NCBI GenBank assembly: GCA_000717735.1
Contig: JOBE01000114.1
Location: forward strand, 1-6,285
Length of the DNA: 6,285 nucleotides
Reading direction: 5' to 3'
Source of the DNA: Streptomyces griseoluteus
GTDB lineage: Bacteria; Actinomycetota; Actinomycetes; Streptomycetales; Streptomycetaceae
Shown here: positions 1 to 6,285 of the stretch, piece after piece
Layout of the letters: each line of letters starts with the position of its first letter
Position numbering within the stretch: the stretch's first letter is position 1
Made by a program: the position numbers and the translations under genes
Notes under the pieces: model-generated
Database searches by the model: none
Told to the model about the DNA's origin: nothing
What the model saw: the letters and a program-made list of their open reading frames with translations, nothing else

Positions 1-3000
1 CCTCGCCACATACGGCAAGGAGCGGGACGACCGGCCCCTGTTCCTCGGTTCGCTGAAGTCGAACCTCGGACACGCCCAGGCCGCCGCCGGCGTCGGCGGC
101 GTCATCAAGATGGTCATGGCGCTCCAGCACGACGAACTGCCCGCGTCCCTGAACGTGAGCAAGCCCAGCGAACTCGTCGACTGGGCCTCCGGCGGCGTCG
201 AAGTCCTCACCGAACCGCGCCCCTGGCCCGCCACGGAGGACAAAATCCGGCGAGCCGGAGTCTCCTCCTTCGGCATCAGCGGCACCAACGCCCACGTCGT
301 CCTCGCCGAACCCCCCGTCCAGCCGCTCACGCCCGCGGCCGACCCCGGGGACGGCGACTCCGCCCCCTTCTGGGTGCTGTCCGGACGTACCGAACCGGCG
401 CTGCGTGCCCAGGCCGCCGCGCTCGTCGACGCCCTGGACACCCTCGACGACGTGTCCGTCCGTGACCTCGGCCGCGCCCTGGCCACCACCCGCACCGCCC
501 TCGACCACCGCGCGGCCGTCACCGCAGAGGACCGTGCCGAGGCCGTCGCCGCCCTGGCCGCGCTCGGTCGCGGCGAGGCGCACGCCGCACTGGCGCTCGG
601 CACGGCACGCCCCGACGCCGGACTCGCCTACCTCTTCACCGGTCAGGGCAGCCAACGCGTCGGTATGGGCCGCGAGTTGTACGAGGCGGAGCCCGTCTTC
701 GCCGCCGCGCTCGACGCGGTGTGCCGTGAACTCGACGTCTGCCGCGCCTCGGTGCCCGGCACCCCGCCGATCCGCGACGTGATGTTCCACGACGCCGAGG
801 CGCTCGACCGTACCGAGAACACCCAGTGCGCTCTCTTCGCCCTCCAGGTCGCACTGTTCCGGCTGCTCGAACACCGGGGTCTGGCGCCGGACGCCGTACT
901 CGGCCACTCCATCGGCGAGTTCGCCGCCGCCCACGTCGCCGGGATCCTCACCCTGCCCGACGCCTGCGCCCTGGTCGCCGCGCGCGGCCGCCTCATGCAG
1001 GCCCTGCCGTCCGGCGGGGCGATGATGGCCGTCCAGGCGTCGAAGGACGAGGTCGGCGCACTCCTCGAAGGCCGCGAGCACGAGGTGAGCATCGCCGCCG
1101 TCAACGGTCCCCTGGCCGTCGTCGTCTCCGGCGACGTCGAGGCCGTCGAGCAGGTGGCCGCCGAGTTCGCCGCCACCGGCCGCAAGACGCGGCGGCTCGT
1201 CGTCAGCCACGCCTTCCACTCGCACCGCATGGACGGGATGCTGGACGCGTTCGCCGCCGTCACCGCGAGCGTCCGGTACGCGGAGCCGCGCATCACGATG
1301 GTGTCCACCGTCACCGGCGGCCCCGTCGACGTCACCGCCGACTACTGGGTCCGGCAGGTACGCCGGGAAGTGCGGATGTCCGACGGTCTCGCCGCACTCC
1401 ACGACCTCGGGATGCGGACCTTCCTCGAACTCGGCCCGGACGGCGTGCTGTCGGCACTGGGCCAGGACTGCCTTGACGACGACGGGCTGGCCTTCGTGCC
1501 GGTGCTGCGCCGCGGCCGGTCCGAGCGCCGCACCCTGACCGCCGCGATCGGCGCCCTCCACGTCCGGGGCCGTAACCCGGACTGGCGGGCCGTGTTCGGC
1601 CCGGGCCGGACGCCCGGACTGCCCACGTACGCCTTCCAGCGCGAGCGGTACTGGCTGACCGCGCACGGCACCGAGGGGCCGGCCGGCCATCCGCTGCTCG
1701 GCACCGCCGTCGAACTCGCCGAATCCGGGCAGACCGCGCTGACCGCCAGGCTCAGCCGCCGCACCCACCCCTGGCTCGCCGACCACGCCGTGCTCGGCTC
1801 GGTCCTGCTGCCCGGCACCGCCTTCCTCGAACTCGCCGCCCGCGCGGGCTCACGGACCGGCACGCCGCGCGTCGCCGAACTCACCCTGCTCGCGCCCCTG
1901 GTGATCACCGAGGAGGGCCGTACCGAGGTGCAGGTCCTGGTGGCCGCACCCGGCGACGACGGCCGGCGGGTGGTGACCGTGCACGCCCGCACCGAGACGC
2001 CGGACGGCACCACCGAGCCGTGGACGCTGCACGCCACGGGCGCCCTCGCGCCGCACGACACGACAGCCGCGACGGCCACGGGCCGGCGGCCCGCCGCCGA
2101 TGCCGAACCCCTGCCGCTCGAAGCCTGTTACGACGGACTCGCCGCCGCGGGCTACGCCTACGGCCCGGTCTTCCGTGGTCTGCGGGCCGCGTGGCGCGAC
2201 GGCACGGAGCTGTTCGCCGACGTCGCCCTGCCGCCGTCCGTCACCGACGCCGCCTCCTACGGGCTGCACCCGGCGCTGCTCGACGCGGCGCTGCACCCGA
2301 TCGTGATGACCGCCCTGGACGACGGCGACCGCCGTCTGCTGCCCTTCTCCTGGCGCGGCGTCACCGTCCACCAGCCGGGTGCCCCTGCGGCCCGCGCCCT
2401 GATCACCCCCACGGGGCCCGACGCGGTGTCGCTGACCTTGCTCGACGAGTCCCACGTTGTGATCGCCGAGGTCGAGGAACTGCTCCTGCGCCCGGTGAGC
2501 GACACCGTGGCCGTCCCCCGGTCGCTTCACCGTCTGGACTGGAAGCCGGCCACCCCGGAAGCGGACCACGCTTCCGATCCGTCCGCCTCGGATCCCTCGG
2601 CTTCGGCCGTCGTACTCGGCTCCGCAGAGCTGGGCATCGGCCCCCGGTACGCAGATCTCGCGGCACTGGCGCAGGCTCTCGACACGGGACTCCCGGCCCC
2701 CGCCGTGGTCTTCGCACCGCTGGCGGACCTCGGGGACATCGCCGACCTCGGGGACACCGCGTACAGCCCGGCGGTCGGGACCCGGCCCGCCGTACACCAC
2801 GCGCTGGCCCTCCTCCAGGGCTGGCTGGGCGACGACCGTCTCGCCGACTCCCGGCTCGTGCTCGTCACCCGGGCAGCCGTCGCCACGGCACCCGACGTCG
2901 ACGTGGACCCGGACGCCGCTGCCGTATGGGGTCTGGCACGCTCGGCGCAGACCGAGAACCCCGGAAGGGTCGGACTCCTCGACGTGGAGTCCGCCGCCGA

Positions 3001-5482
3001 CTGCCGTGCCGCACTGCGCCTGATCGACACGGAACCGCAGCTCGCGGTACGCGACGGTGCCCCGCTGGTGCCCCGGCTCGGCCGGGCGACGGCCGGCAGT
3101 GCCCTGGTGCCCCCGGCCGGGGTGACCGCATGGCGGCTCGAGGTGCGCGAACGCGGAACCCTTGACCACCTGGCGCTCGCACCCTGCCCCGAGAACCTGG
3201 CCCCGCTGGGCGAGGGCGAGGTGCGCGTCGCGGTGCGCGCGGCGGGCGTCAACTTCCGTGACGTCCTGAACACCCTCGACCTCTACCCCGGCGACCCCGG
3301 TCTGCTCGGCCTCGAAGGGGCCGGTGTGGTGACCGAGGTCGGTCCCGGTGTCCCGGGTCTCGCCGTCGGCGACCGGGTCATGGGCCTGTTCTCCGGGGCG
3401 TTCGGCCCGGTGGCCGTCGCCGACCACCGGCGGGTCGCCGTGATGCCCGCCGACTGGACGTACGCCCAGGCCGCTTCCGCGCCCATCGTGTTCCTGACCG
3501 CCTACCACGCCCTGGTCGACCTCGCGGGTCTGGCCCGGGGCGAGCGCGTCCTGATCCACGCCGCCGCGGGCGGTGTCGGCATGGCCGCCGTCCAGCTCGC
3601 CCGGCATCTGGGAGCGGAGGTCTACGGCACGGCGGGCCCCGCGAAGTGGGACGCCCTGCGGGCCCTCGGCCTGGACGGGGCGAACCTGGCGTCCTCCCGC
3701 ACCCTGGACTTCGAGGCAGCGTTCGGCGCGGCCACCGAAGGCCGCGGCATGGACGTCGTACTGAACTCCCTCGCCGGTGAGTTCGTGGACGCCTCCCTGA
3801 GGCTGCTGCCGCACGGCGGCCGCTTCGTGGAGATGGGCAAGACCGACCTCCGCGACCCCGAGCTGGTCGCGGCCGACCACCCCGGGGTGGACTACCGCTC
3901 CTTCGACCTGCTCCAGGAGCCGGCCGAGCGGATCGCCGAGATACTCACGGCCGTCCTGCGGTTGCTGTCGTCGGGGGCGCTGACGCCGCTGCCGTTCAGC
4001 ACGTGGGACGTCCGCCGGGCACCTGAGGCGTTCCGGTACGTCAGCCAGGCCCGCCACATCGGCAAGGTGGTGCTCACCCTGCCCACGGCCCTCGATCCGG
4101 ACGGCACGGTCCTCATCACCGGAGCCACCGGGGCCCTCGGCGGACTCGTCGCACGGCACCTGGTCACCGGGCACGGCGCCCGCCGCCTGTTGCTCGTCAG
4201 CCGCCGTGGCTCCGACGCCCCGGGCGCCGATGAACTCGCCGCCGAACTGAACGGGTTGGGTGCAGAGGTGACGCTCGCCGCCTGTGACACCGCCGACCGC
4301 GACGCGCTCGCTCAGCTCCTCACCGGCGTACGGCTCACCGCAGTCGTCCATGCCGCAGGAGTGCTCGACGACGGCGTGATCACCGCGCTCACCCCCGAAC
4401 GCCTGGAAACGGTGCTCGCCGCCAAGGCCACCGCGGCCCGGAACCTGCACGAACTCACCCTGAACCAGGATCTCTCCGCGTTCGTCCTCTTCTCCTCCGT
4501 CATGGGTGTCATCGGTGGCGCCGGCCAGGGCAACTACGCCGCCGCCAACGCCTACCTGGACGCCCTGGCCCAGCACCGCAAGGCACGCCGTCTCCCCGCG
4601 CTCTCCCTGGCCTGGGGGATGTGGGCGGACACGGCCGGAAGGCCGGGTGCCGCCGGGATGGCGGGTGCCCTGTCCGAGGCCGACCGGGTACGGATCGCCA
4701 GGACCGGCCTCGCACCCATCGACCGGGCGGAGGGCCTCGCCCTGCTCGACGCCGCACTGCGGACGGACGCCGCCGCGCTCGTTCCCGCACCCCTGGACCG
4801 TGCCGCGCTCGGCGCCCTCGGATCCCAACTCCCGGTCGTCCTGCGGGATCTGGCTCCCGCAGCCCCGCGCCCGGCCGAGGTGTCGACCACGGCCACGACC
4901 CCGGCGACCGGGACCCTGCGCGACCGGCTCGCCGTGCTGAGCGCCGCCGAGCGGGAGGAACTCCTCCTCGATCTCGTACGGGTACAGACCGCTGCCGTAC
5001 TCGGCCGGTCCTCCTCGGCCGGCATCCCCGCCGACCGGCCCTTCAAGGACATGGGCTGCGACTCGCTCACCCTCGTGGAACTGCGCAACAGGCTGCAGAC
5101 CAGCGCCGATCTGCGGCTGCCCGCCACCTTCCTCTTCAACTGCCCCACGCCGCTGGCGGTCGTGGCGCACCTGGACACCGAACTGGCACCGGACGACTCG
5201 GAATCCGACGGTTCCACCCGCCACGCCGACACCGCCGACGCTGCCGGCTCCGCCGACCCGAACGCCGTACCCGGGCTCGCCGAGCTCGACCGGCTGGAAG
5301 CGGCCCTCGCCGATCTGTCCGACGACACCCAGGACGATGTCAGAGCCGAGATCGTCCAGCGACTGCAGGCCCTGGTGGTCCGCGTACCGGCTCAGCGGAC
5401 CCAGGAATCCGCCGACCTGACCGCACGGGTCCAGTCGGCGTCGGTCGACGAACTCCTCGCGTTCATCGACACCGAACTCTGA
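1..5482 (+). CDS. Type I modular polyketide synthase, 3' part: KS(end)-AT-DH-structural KR-ER-KR-ACP-docking
   Basis: Large cytosolic multidomain enzyme that performs one round of polyketide chain extension with full reduction. The 5' end is outside the window; the first whole codon is at nt 2 and the stop is TGA 5480-5482, giving 1826 visible residues (numbered here from nt 2). Domains: end of KS 1-103 (catalytic His24 in SNLGHAQ); AT 209-507 (GHSIG Ser303, HAFH 403-406); DH 563-833 (His595 in [10 protein letters not shown], Asp761 in LLDAALHP); structural KR half about 840-1040; ER 1044-1360 (NFRDV 1084, [11 protein letters not shown] 1186); KR 1366-1543 (TGATGALG 1373, LDD 1455-1457, Ser1499, Tyr1512, Asn1516); ACP 1639-1728 (Ser1688); C-terminal docking segment 1756-1826. 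From family knowledge, HAFH means malonyl-CoA and LDD means a B-type KR. The inferred product is a saturated, unbranched two-carbon extension. The Met at nt 110 is internal to the KS, not the start. I saw no in-frame TTA codon. The PKS assignment is near certain; the natural product is unknown. Confidence 0.97.
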   Translation, partial: LATYGKERDDRPLFLGSLKSNLGHAQAAAGVGGVIKMVMALQHDELPASLNVSKPSELVDWASGGVEVLTEPRPWPATEDKIRRAGVSSFGISGTNAHVVLAEPPVQPLTPAADPGDGDSAPFWVLSGRTEPALRAQAAALVDALDTLDDVSVRDLGRALATTRTALDHRAAVTAEDRAEAVAALAALGRGEAHAALALGTARPDAGLAYLFTGQGSQRVGMGRELYEAEPVFAAALDAVCRELDVCRASVPGTPPIRDVMFHDAEALDRTENTQCALFALQVALFRLLEHRGLAPDAVLGHSIGEFAAAHVAGILTLPDACALVAARGRLMQALPSGGAMMAVQASKDEVGALLEGREHEVSIAAVNGPLAVVVSGDVEAVEQVAAEFAATGRKTRRLVVSHAFHSHRMDGMLDAFAAVTASVRYAEPRITMVSTVTGGPVDVTADYWVRQVRREVRMSDGLAALHDLGMRTFLELGPDGVLSALGQDCLDDDGLAFVPVLRRGRSERRTLTAAIGALHVRGRNPDWRAVFGPGRTPGLPTYAFQRERYWLTAHGTEGPAGHPLLGTAVELAESGQTALTARLSRRTHPWLADHAVLGSVLLPGTAFLELAARAGSRTGTPRVAELTLLAPLVITEEGRTEVQVLVAAPGDDGRRVVTVHARTETPDGTTEPWTLHATGALAPHDTTAATATGRRPAADAEPLPLEACYDGLAAAGYAYGPVFRGLRAAWRDGTELFADVALPPSVTDAASYGLHPALLDAALHPIVMTALDDGDRRLLPFSWRGVTVHQPGAPAARALITPTGPDAVSLTLLDESHVVIAEVEELLLRPVSDTVAVPRSLHRLDWKPATPEADHASDPSASDPSASAVVLGSAELGIGPRYADLAALAQALDTGLPAPAVVFAPLADLGDIADLGDTAYSPAVGTRPAVHHALALLQGWLGDDRLADSRLVLVTRAAVATAPDVDVDPDAAAVWGLARSAQTENPGRVGLLDVESAADCRAALRLIDTEPQLAVRDGAPLVPRLGRATAGSALVPPAGVTAWRLEVRERGTLDHLALAPCPENLAPLGEGEVRVAVRAAGVNFRDVLNTLDLYPGDPGLLGLEGAGVVTEVGPGVPGLAVGDRVMGLFSGAFGPVAVADHRRVAVMPADWTYAQAASAPIVFLTAYHALVDLAGLARGERVLIHAAAGGVGMAAVQLARHLGAEVYGTAGPAKWDALRALGLDGANLASSRTLDFEAAFGAATEGRGMDVVLNSLAGEFVDASLRLLPHGGRFVEMGKTDLRDPELVAADHPGVDYRSFDLLQEPAERIAEILTAVLRLLSSGALTPLPFSTWDVRRAPEAFRYVSQARHIGKVVLTLPTALDPDGTVLITGATGALGGLVARHLVTGHGARRLLLVSRRGSDAPGADELAAELNGLGAEVTLAACDTADRDALAQLLTGVRLTAVVHAAGVLDDGVITALTPERLETVLAAKATAARNLHELTLNQDLSAFVLFSSVMGVIGGAGQGNYAAANAYLDALAQHRKARRLPALSLAWGMWADTAGRPGAAGMAGALSEADRVRIARTGLAPIDRAEGLALLDAALRTDAAALVPAPLDRAALGALGSQLPVVLRDLAPAAPRPAEVSTTATTPATGTLRDRLAVLSAAEREELLLDLVRVQTAAVLGRSSSAGIPADRPFKDMGCDSLTLVELRNRLQTSADLRLPATFLFNCPTPLAVVAHLDTELAPDDSESDGSTRHADTADAAGSADPNAVPGLAELDRLEAALADLSDDTQDDVRAEIVQRLQALVVRVPAQRTQESADLTARVQSASVDELLAFIDTEL
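2..310 (+). other. Ketosynthase (KS) domain, C-terminal end
   Basis: This is the last roughly 100 residues of a KS, the decarboxylative condensing domain. The segment carries [12 protein letters not shown], whose His (codon at 71-73) is the second catalytic His of the Cys-His-His triad, and ends with the conserved [16 protein letters not shown] closing motif near 250-306. The active-site Cys and the first His lie upstream of the window, so the activity of this KS cannot be fully judged. Confidence 0.95.
626..1520 (+). other. Acyltransferase (AT) domain, predicted malonyl-CoA specific
   Basis: The AT loads the extender unit onto the ACP. Visible motifs are FTGQGSQ at the start (from about 635), the nucleophile motif GHSIGE with Ser at 908-910, the ARGRLMQ segment that supplies the carboxylate-binding Arg, and HAFHSH from 1208. 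In this family HAFH together with GHSIG marks malonyl-CoA, whereas methylmalonyl ATs usually carry YASH and GHSQG. The specificity is a motif-based prediction. Confidence 0.93.
1688..2500 (+). other. Dehydratase (DH) domain, catalytic residues present
   Basis: The DH removes water from the 3-hydroxyacyl-ACP to give the enoyl intermediate. It starts at HPLLG. The catalytic His (1784-1786) is in HxxxGxxxxP form ([10 protein letters not shown]), and the catalytic Asp (2282-2284) lies in [17 protein letters not shown] motif, typical of active DH domains, lies between them near 2159. The complete motif set argues for a functional DH rather than a relic. Confidence 0.93.
2576..2605 (+). repeat. 15-bp in-frame tandem repeat encoding DPSAS twice
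   Basis: Two adjacent 15-bp units (2576-2590, 2591-2605) match at 12 of 15 positions. All three differences fall at third codon positions, so both encode DPSAS exactly. It lies just after the LHRLDWKP start of the structural KR segment, probably in a surface loop. Confidence 0.85.
2726..2761 (+). repeat. 18-bp in-frame tandem repeat encoding [12 protein letters not shown]
   Basis: Two adjacent 18-bp units (2726-2743, 2744-2761) match at 16 of 18 positions and encode DLGDIA followed by DLGDTA within the structural KR segment. The near identity at DNA level suggests a fairly recent local duplication. Confidence 0.88.
3131..4081 (+). other. Enoylreductase (ER) domain
   Basis: This is a medium-chain dehydrogenase/reductase-like ER that uses NADPH to saturate the enoyl intermediate. 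Motifs seen are GVNFRDVL (from about 3245), the nucleotide-binding [15 protein letters not shown] (from 3557) and [11 protein letters not shown], whose conserved Lys is at 3839-3841. A Tyr follows NFRDV at 3284-3286 (LYPG); Tyr in this neighbourhood has been linked to methyl stereochemistry in other ERs, but a malonyl-derived unit has no methyl branch, so it would be silent here. Confidence 0.94.
4097..4636 (+). other. Ketoreductase (KR) catalytic domain, B-type (likely B1)
   Basis: Short-chain dehydrogenase fold with the NADPH motif TGATGALG (from 4118). Catalytic residues are Ser (4496-4498), Tyr (4535-4537) and Asn (4547-4549), with the Lys in [10 protein letters not shown]. The LDD motif at 4364-4372 marks B-type KRs, which give the D-configured 3-hydroxyl that an adjacent DH normally converts to a trans double bond. 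YAAAN has no Pro just before the Asn, which points to B1. The stereochemistry is a prediction and is erased by the DH and ER. Confidence 0.93.
4916..5185 (+). other. Acyl carrier protein (ACP) domain
   Basis: Carries the growing chain on a phosphopantetheine arm. The attachment Ser is at 5063-5065 in [15 protein letters not shown]. Helix 1 ([16 protein letters not shown]) and the late [13 protein letters not shown] segment match PKS ACPs. The residue two before the Ser is Cys where actinomycete modules more often have Phe (GFDSL); this variant occurs in functional ACPs and does not suggest loss of function. Confidence 0.95.
5267..5482 (+). other. C-terminal docking domain
   Basis: Roughly 70 residues after the ACP contain an amphipathic helix beginning [12 protein letters not shown], a second helix ending RLQALVVRV, a linker, and a terminal helix [15 protein letters not shown] ending at the stop codon. 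This is the usual layout of class 1 actinobacterial PKS C-terminal docking domains: dimerising helices, a flexible linker and a short acidic recognition helix. It implies that the protein ends here by design and passes its chain to a separate polypeptide, for which the adjacent downstream PKS is the obvious candidate. Confidence 0.88.
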
Positions 5483-5520
5483 TCCACCTCCGCCTCGCGG
5501 ACCTCCCCACGGCCCGCCCT

Positions 5521-5556
5521 GCTCATCCTGTTCGCCCAGCTCATTCTGTTCGCCGC
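5521..5556. repeat. 18-bp imperfect tandem repeat in the intergenic gap
   Basis: Units at 5521-5538 and 5539-5556 share 15 of 18 positions, with the common core CTGTTCGCC preceded by GCTCAT. The repeat begins 38 bp after the stop of the upstream PKS gene. No known operator is recognised; it could be a duplication remnant or a binding site. Confidence 0.8.
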
Positions 5557-5564
5557 GCGCGGCG
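5551..5564. repeat. 14-bp perfect G/C palindrome
   Basis: CGCCGCGCGCGGCG equals its own reverse complement. It overlaps the end of the intergenic tandem repeat. There is no loop and no T-run, so it is not a convincing terminator, and such sequences arise easily in high-GC DNA. Confidence 0.6.
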
Positions 5565-5634
5565 TGCTCCGGCACGTCGCACGGGCAGCCACGCCCGGCT
5601 CCGCGCGTACGCACAGCACGGCTTCACGACGCCT

Positions 5635-5641
5635 ACGGGGG
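5635..5641 (+). promoter_or_regulatory. Weak ribosome binding site for the downstream PKS gene
   Basis: A G-run (ACGGGGG) ends 10 nt before the ATG at 5652. It only partly resembles the GGAGG consensus. The start codon is set mainly by the protein: ATG 5652 begins directly at a docking helix of normal length, and I found no other ATG in this frame just upstream. Confidence 0.4.
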
Positions 5642-5651
5642 CATCATCACC

Positions 5652-5756
5652 ATGACAACAACGGACAACGACAAACTGGTCGAATACCTCAAGCGCCTCA
5701 CCCTCGACCTGCACCAGTCCCGTCAGCGGGTCCGCGAACTGGAGGCGGGCACCAAC
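5652..5756 (+). other. N-terminal docking helix
   Basis: About 35 residues before the KS form one charged amphipathic helix ([20 protein letters not shown], then [13 protein letters not shown]). This is the classic class 1 N-terminal docking coiled coil of PKS subunits that start with a KS. Residues such as Lys14-Arg15 would meet the acidic terminal helix of the upstream protein's docking domain; that pairing is inferred from gene order and family knowledge. Confidence 0.88.
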
Positions 5757-6285
5757 GATCCGATCGTGATCGTCGGCATGGGGTGCCGTTTCCCGGGCGG
5801 GGTCGACTCGCCCGAGTCGCTGTGGCAGGTCGTCGCCGGGCAGCGCGACGTGATCTCCGGTCTCCCGGCCGACCGTGGCTGGGACCTCGACGGGCTCTAC
5901 CACCCCGACCCGGACCACGCCGGCACGTCCTACGTGCGCAACGGTGGTTTCCTGGACGGCGCCGCCGAGTTCGATCCCGCCTTCTTCGGGATCTCGCCGC
6001 GCGAGGCGCTGGCGATGGACCCGCAGCAGCGGCTGCTCCTCGAAGTGTCGTGGGAGGCCTCCGAGGCTCGGCGAAGCCGGGGCGGCCGCCACCGGGTTCG
6101 GGCTCACGGGAACGACGTCGAGCGTGGCGTCCGGCCGGGTCGCCTACACCCTCGGCCTTCAGGGCCCGGCCCTTACCGTGGACACGGCCTGCTCGTCGTC
6201 CCTCGTCGCACTGCACCTCGCGGTACGAGCCCTGCGGTCCGGCGAGTGCTCGCTCGCTCTGGCGGGCGGCGTGACCGTGATGTCG
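5652..6285 (+). CDS. Type I modular polyketide synthase, 5' part: docking helix plus KS, frame-disrupted near 6060
   Basis: This is the start of the next assembly-line PKS; its 3' end is outside the window. Residues 1-35 are an N-terminal coiled-coil docking helix ([20 protein letters not shown]), then a KS begins at [15 protein letters not shown] and reads normally through AADRGWD-like sequence, [19 protein letters not shown] and SWEA (residues 133-136, ending at 6059). After that the frame from 5652 no longer gives KS sequence. From about 6061 the KS continues in the +1-position frame: PRLGEAG, then [28 protein letters not shown] (active Cys at 6190-6192) and [11 protein letters not shown] to the window end. 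Typical KS domains have about 28 more residues between SWEA and YGPRL, so the join looks like a deletion of roughly 80-90 bp with loss of frame. The frame from 5652 stays open to the edge but encodes non-KS sequence. If real, this is a pseudogene; if an error, an intact PKS. The next domains are unknown. Confidence 0.88.
   Translation, partial: MTTTDNDKLVEYLKRLTLDLHQSRQRVRELEAGTNDPIVIVGMGCRFPGGVDSPESLWQVVAGQRDVISGLPADRGWDLDGLYHPDPDHAGTSYVRNGGFLDGAAEFDPAFFGISPREALAMDPQQRLLLEVSWEASEARRSRGGRHRVRAHGNDVERGVRPGRLHPRPSGPGPYRGHGLLVVPRRTAPRGTSPAVRRVLARSGGRRDRDV

Larger units (their letters stand above)
2519..3120 (+). other. Structural (non-catalytic) KR subdomain between DH and ER
   Basis: About 200 residues between DH and ER lack the Tyr/Ser/Lys catalytic set but hold features of the structural half of a ketoreductase: an LHRLDWKP start, a strand ending LVLVTRAA, and [17 protein letters not shown]. 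In ER-containing modules the ER is inserted between the two KR halves, and the position here fits that. It contains two short in-frame tandem repeats (2576-2605 and 2726-2761), suggesting a loop tolerant of length change. Confidence 0.85.
5483..5651. other. 169-bp non-coding gap between two PKS genes
   Basis: No credible gene, RNA or strong promoter is seen. It holds an 18-bp imperfect tandem repeat (5521-5556), a G/C palindrome (5551-5564), a small stem (5582-5597: 5-bp arms CGGGC/GCCCG, 6-nt loop) and a weak ribosome binding site. No stem followed by a T-run is present, so I see no intrinsic terminator, and co-transcription of the two PKS genes is plausible. Confidence 0.7.

Noticed and set aside
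110..112. ATG at 110 as the start of the first PKS gene
   Set aside because: The same frame is open back to nt 2 and encodes conserved KS sequence ([12 protein letters not shown]), so this Met is internal and the gene begins outside the window.
5582..5597. Possible transcription terminator (CGGGC/GCCCG stem) upstream of the second PKS gene
   Set aside because: The stem is only 5 bp with a 6-nt loop and no following T-run; stems of this size are common by chance in such GC-rich DNA.
1850..5614. A very long open frame on the minus strand (over 1200 codons) antisense to the PKS gene
   Set aside because: The translation is low-complexity, rich in Gly, Arg, Val and Gln, and has no recognisable domain. 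It mirrors the codon bias of the high-GC sense gene, which itself carries complete PKS motifs. It is a shadow frame.
5564..6274. Open + strand frame of about 236 codons starting ahead of the second PKS gene
   Set aside because: Its product is Arg/Pro-rich with no domain, and the same DNA encodes a docking helix and KS in other frames. It is an out-of-frame shadow of the PKS start.
6054..6285. Programmed ribosomal frameshift as explanation for the KS frame change
   Set aside because: No slippery run or pseudoknot-like element is evident at the join, and a segment of about 28 conserved KS residues is missing, which a simple frameshift cannot restore. A deletion or sequence error fits better.

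Overview
The window lies inside a type I modular polyketide synthase (PKS) locus of a high-GC actinomycete, most likely a Streptomyces-like organism. Support comes from the strong G/C bias at third codon positions, the canonical actinomycete module architecture and the actinobacterial-style docking domains at the gene junction. The final product cannot be named from this stretch.

Layout. From the left edge to 5482 on the + strand runs the 3' part of a large PKS gene (1826 residues visible, 5' end outside the window). It encodes one nearly complete, fully reducing extension module in the order KS (C-terminal end only) - AT - DH - structural (non-catalytic) KR half - ER - KR - ACP, followed by a C-terminal docking domain. 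All catalytic motifs I could check are intact. The AT carries the malonyl-type HAFH signature and the KR carries the B-type LDD motif, so the module should add an unbranched two-carbon unit and reduce it to the saturated methylene level. A 169-bp non-coding gap (5483-5651) follows; it holds an 18-bp imperfect tandem repeat, a 14-bp G/C palindrome, a small hairpin and a weak ribosome binding site. At 5652 a second PKS gene starts on the same strand with an N-terminal coiled-coil docking helix and a KS, and it runs off the right edge.

How they work together. The C-terminal docking segment of the first protein and the N-terminal docking helix of the second look like a partner pair that would hand the ACP-bound chain from the first protein to the KS of the second.

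Main anomaly. The KS of the second gene is broken. Up to about 6059 it reads normally in one frame. From about 6061 the recognisable KS sequence, including the active-site Cys motif TACSSSL, continues in a different frame. By comparison with typical KS domains roughly 28 residues are missing at the join. This is either a real frame-shifting deletion of about 80-90 bp that would inactivate the downstream protein, or a sequencing/assembly error in a GC-rich repetitive PKS region. The join sits in a 10-bp palindrome. I found no novel non-PKS system, RNA gene, mobile element or CRISPR array.
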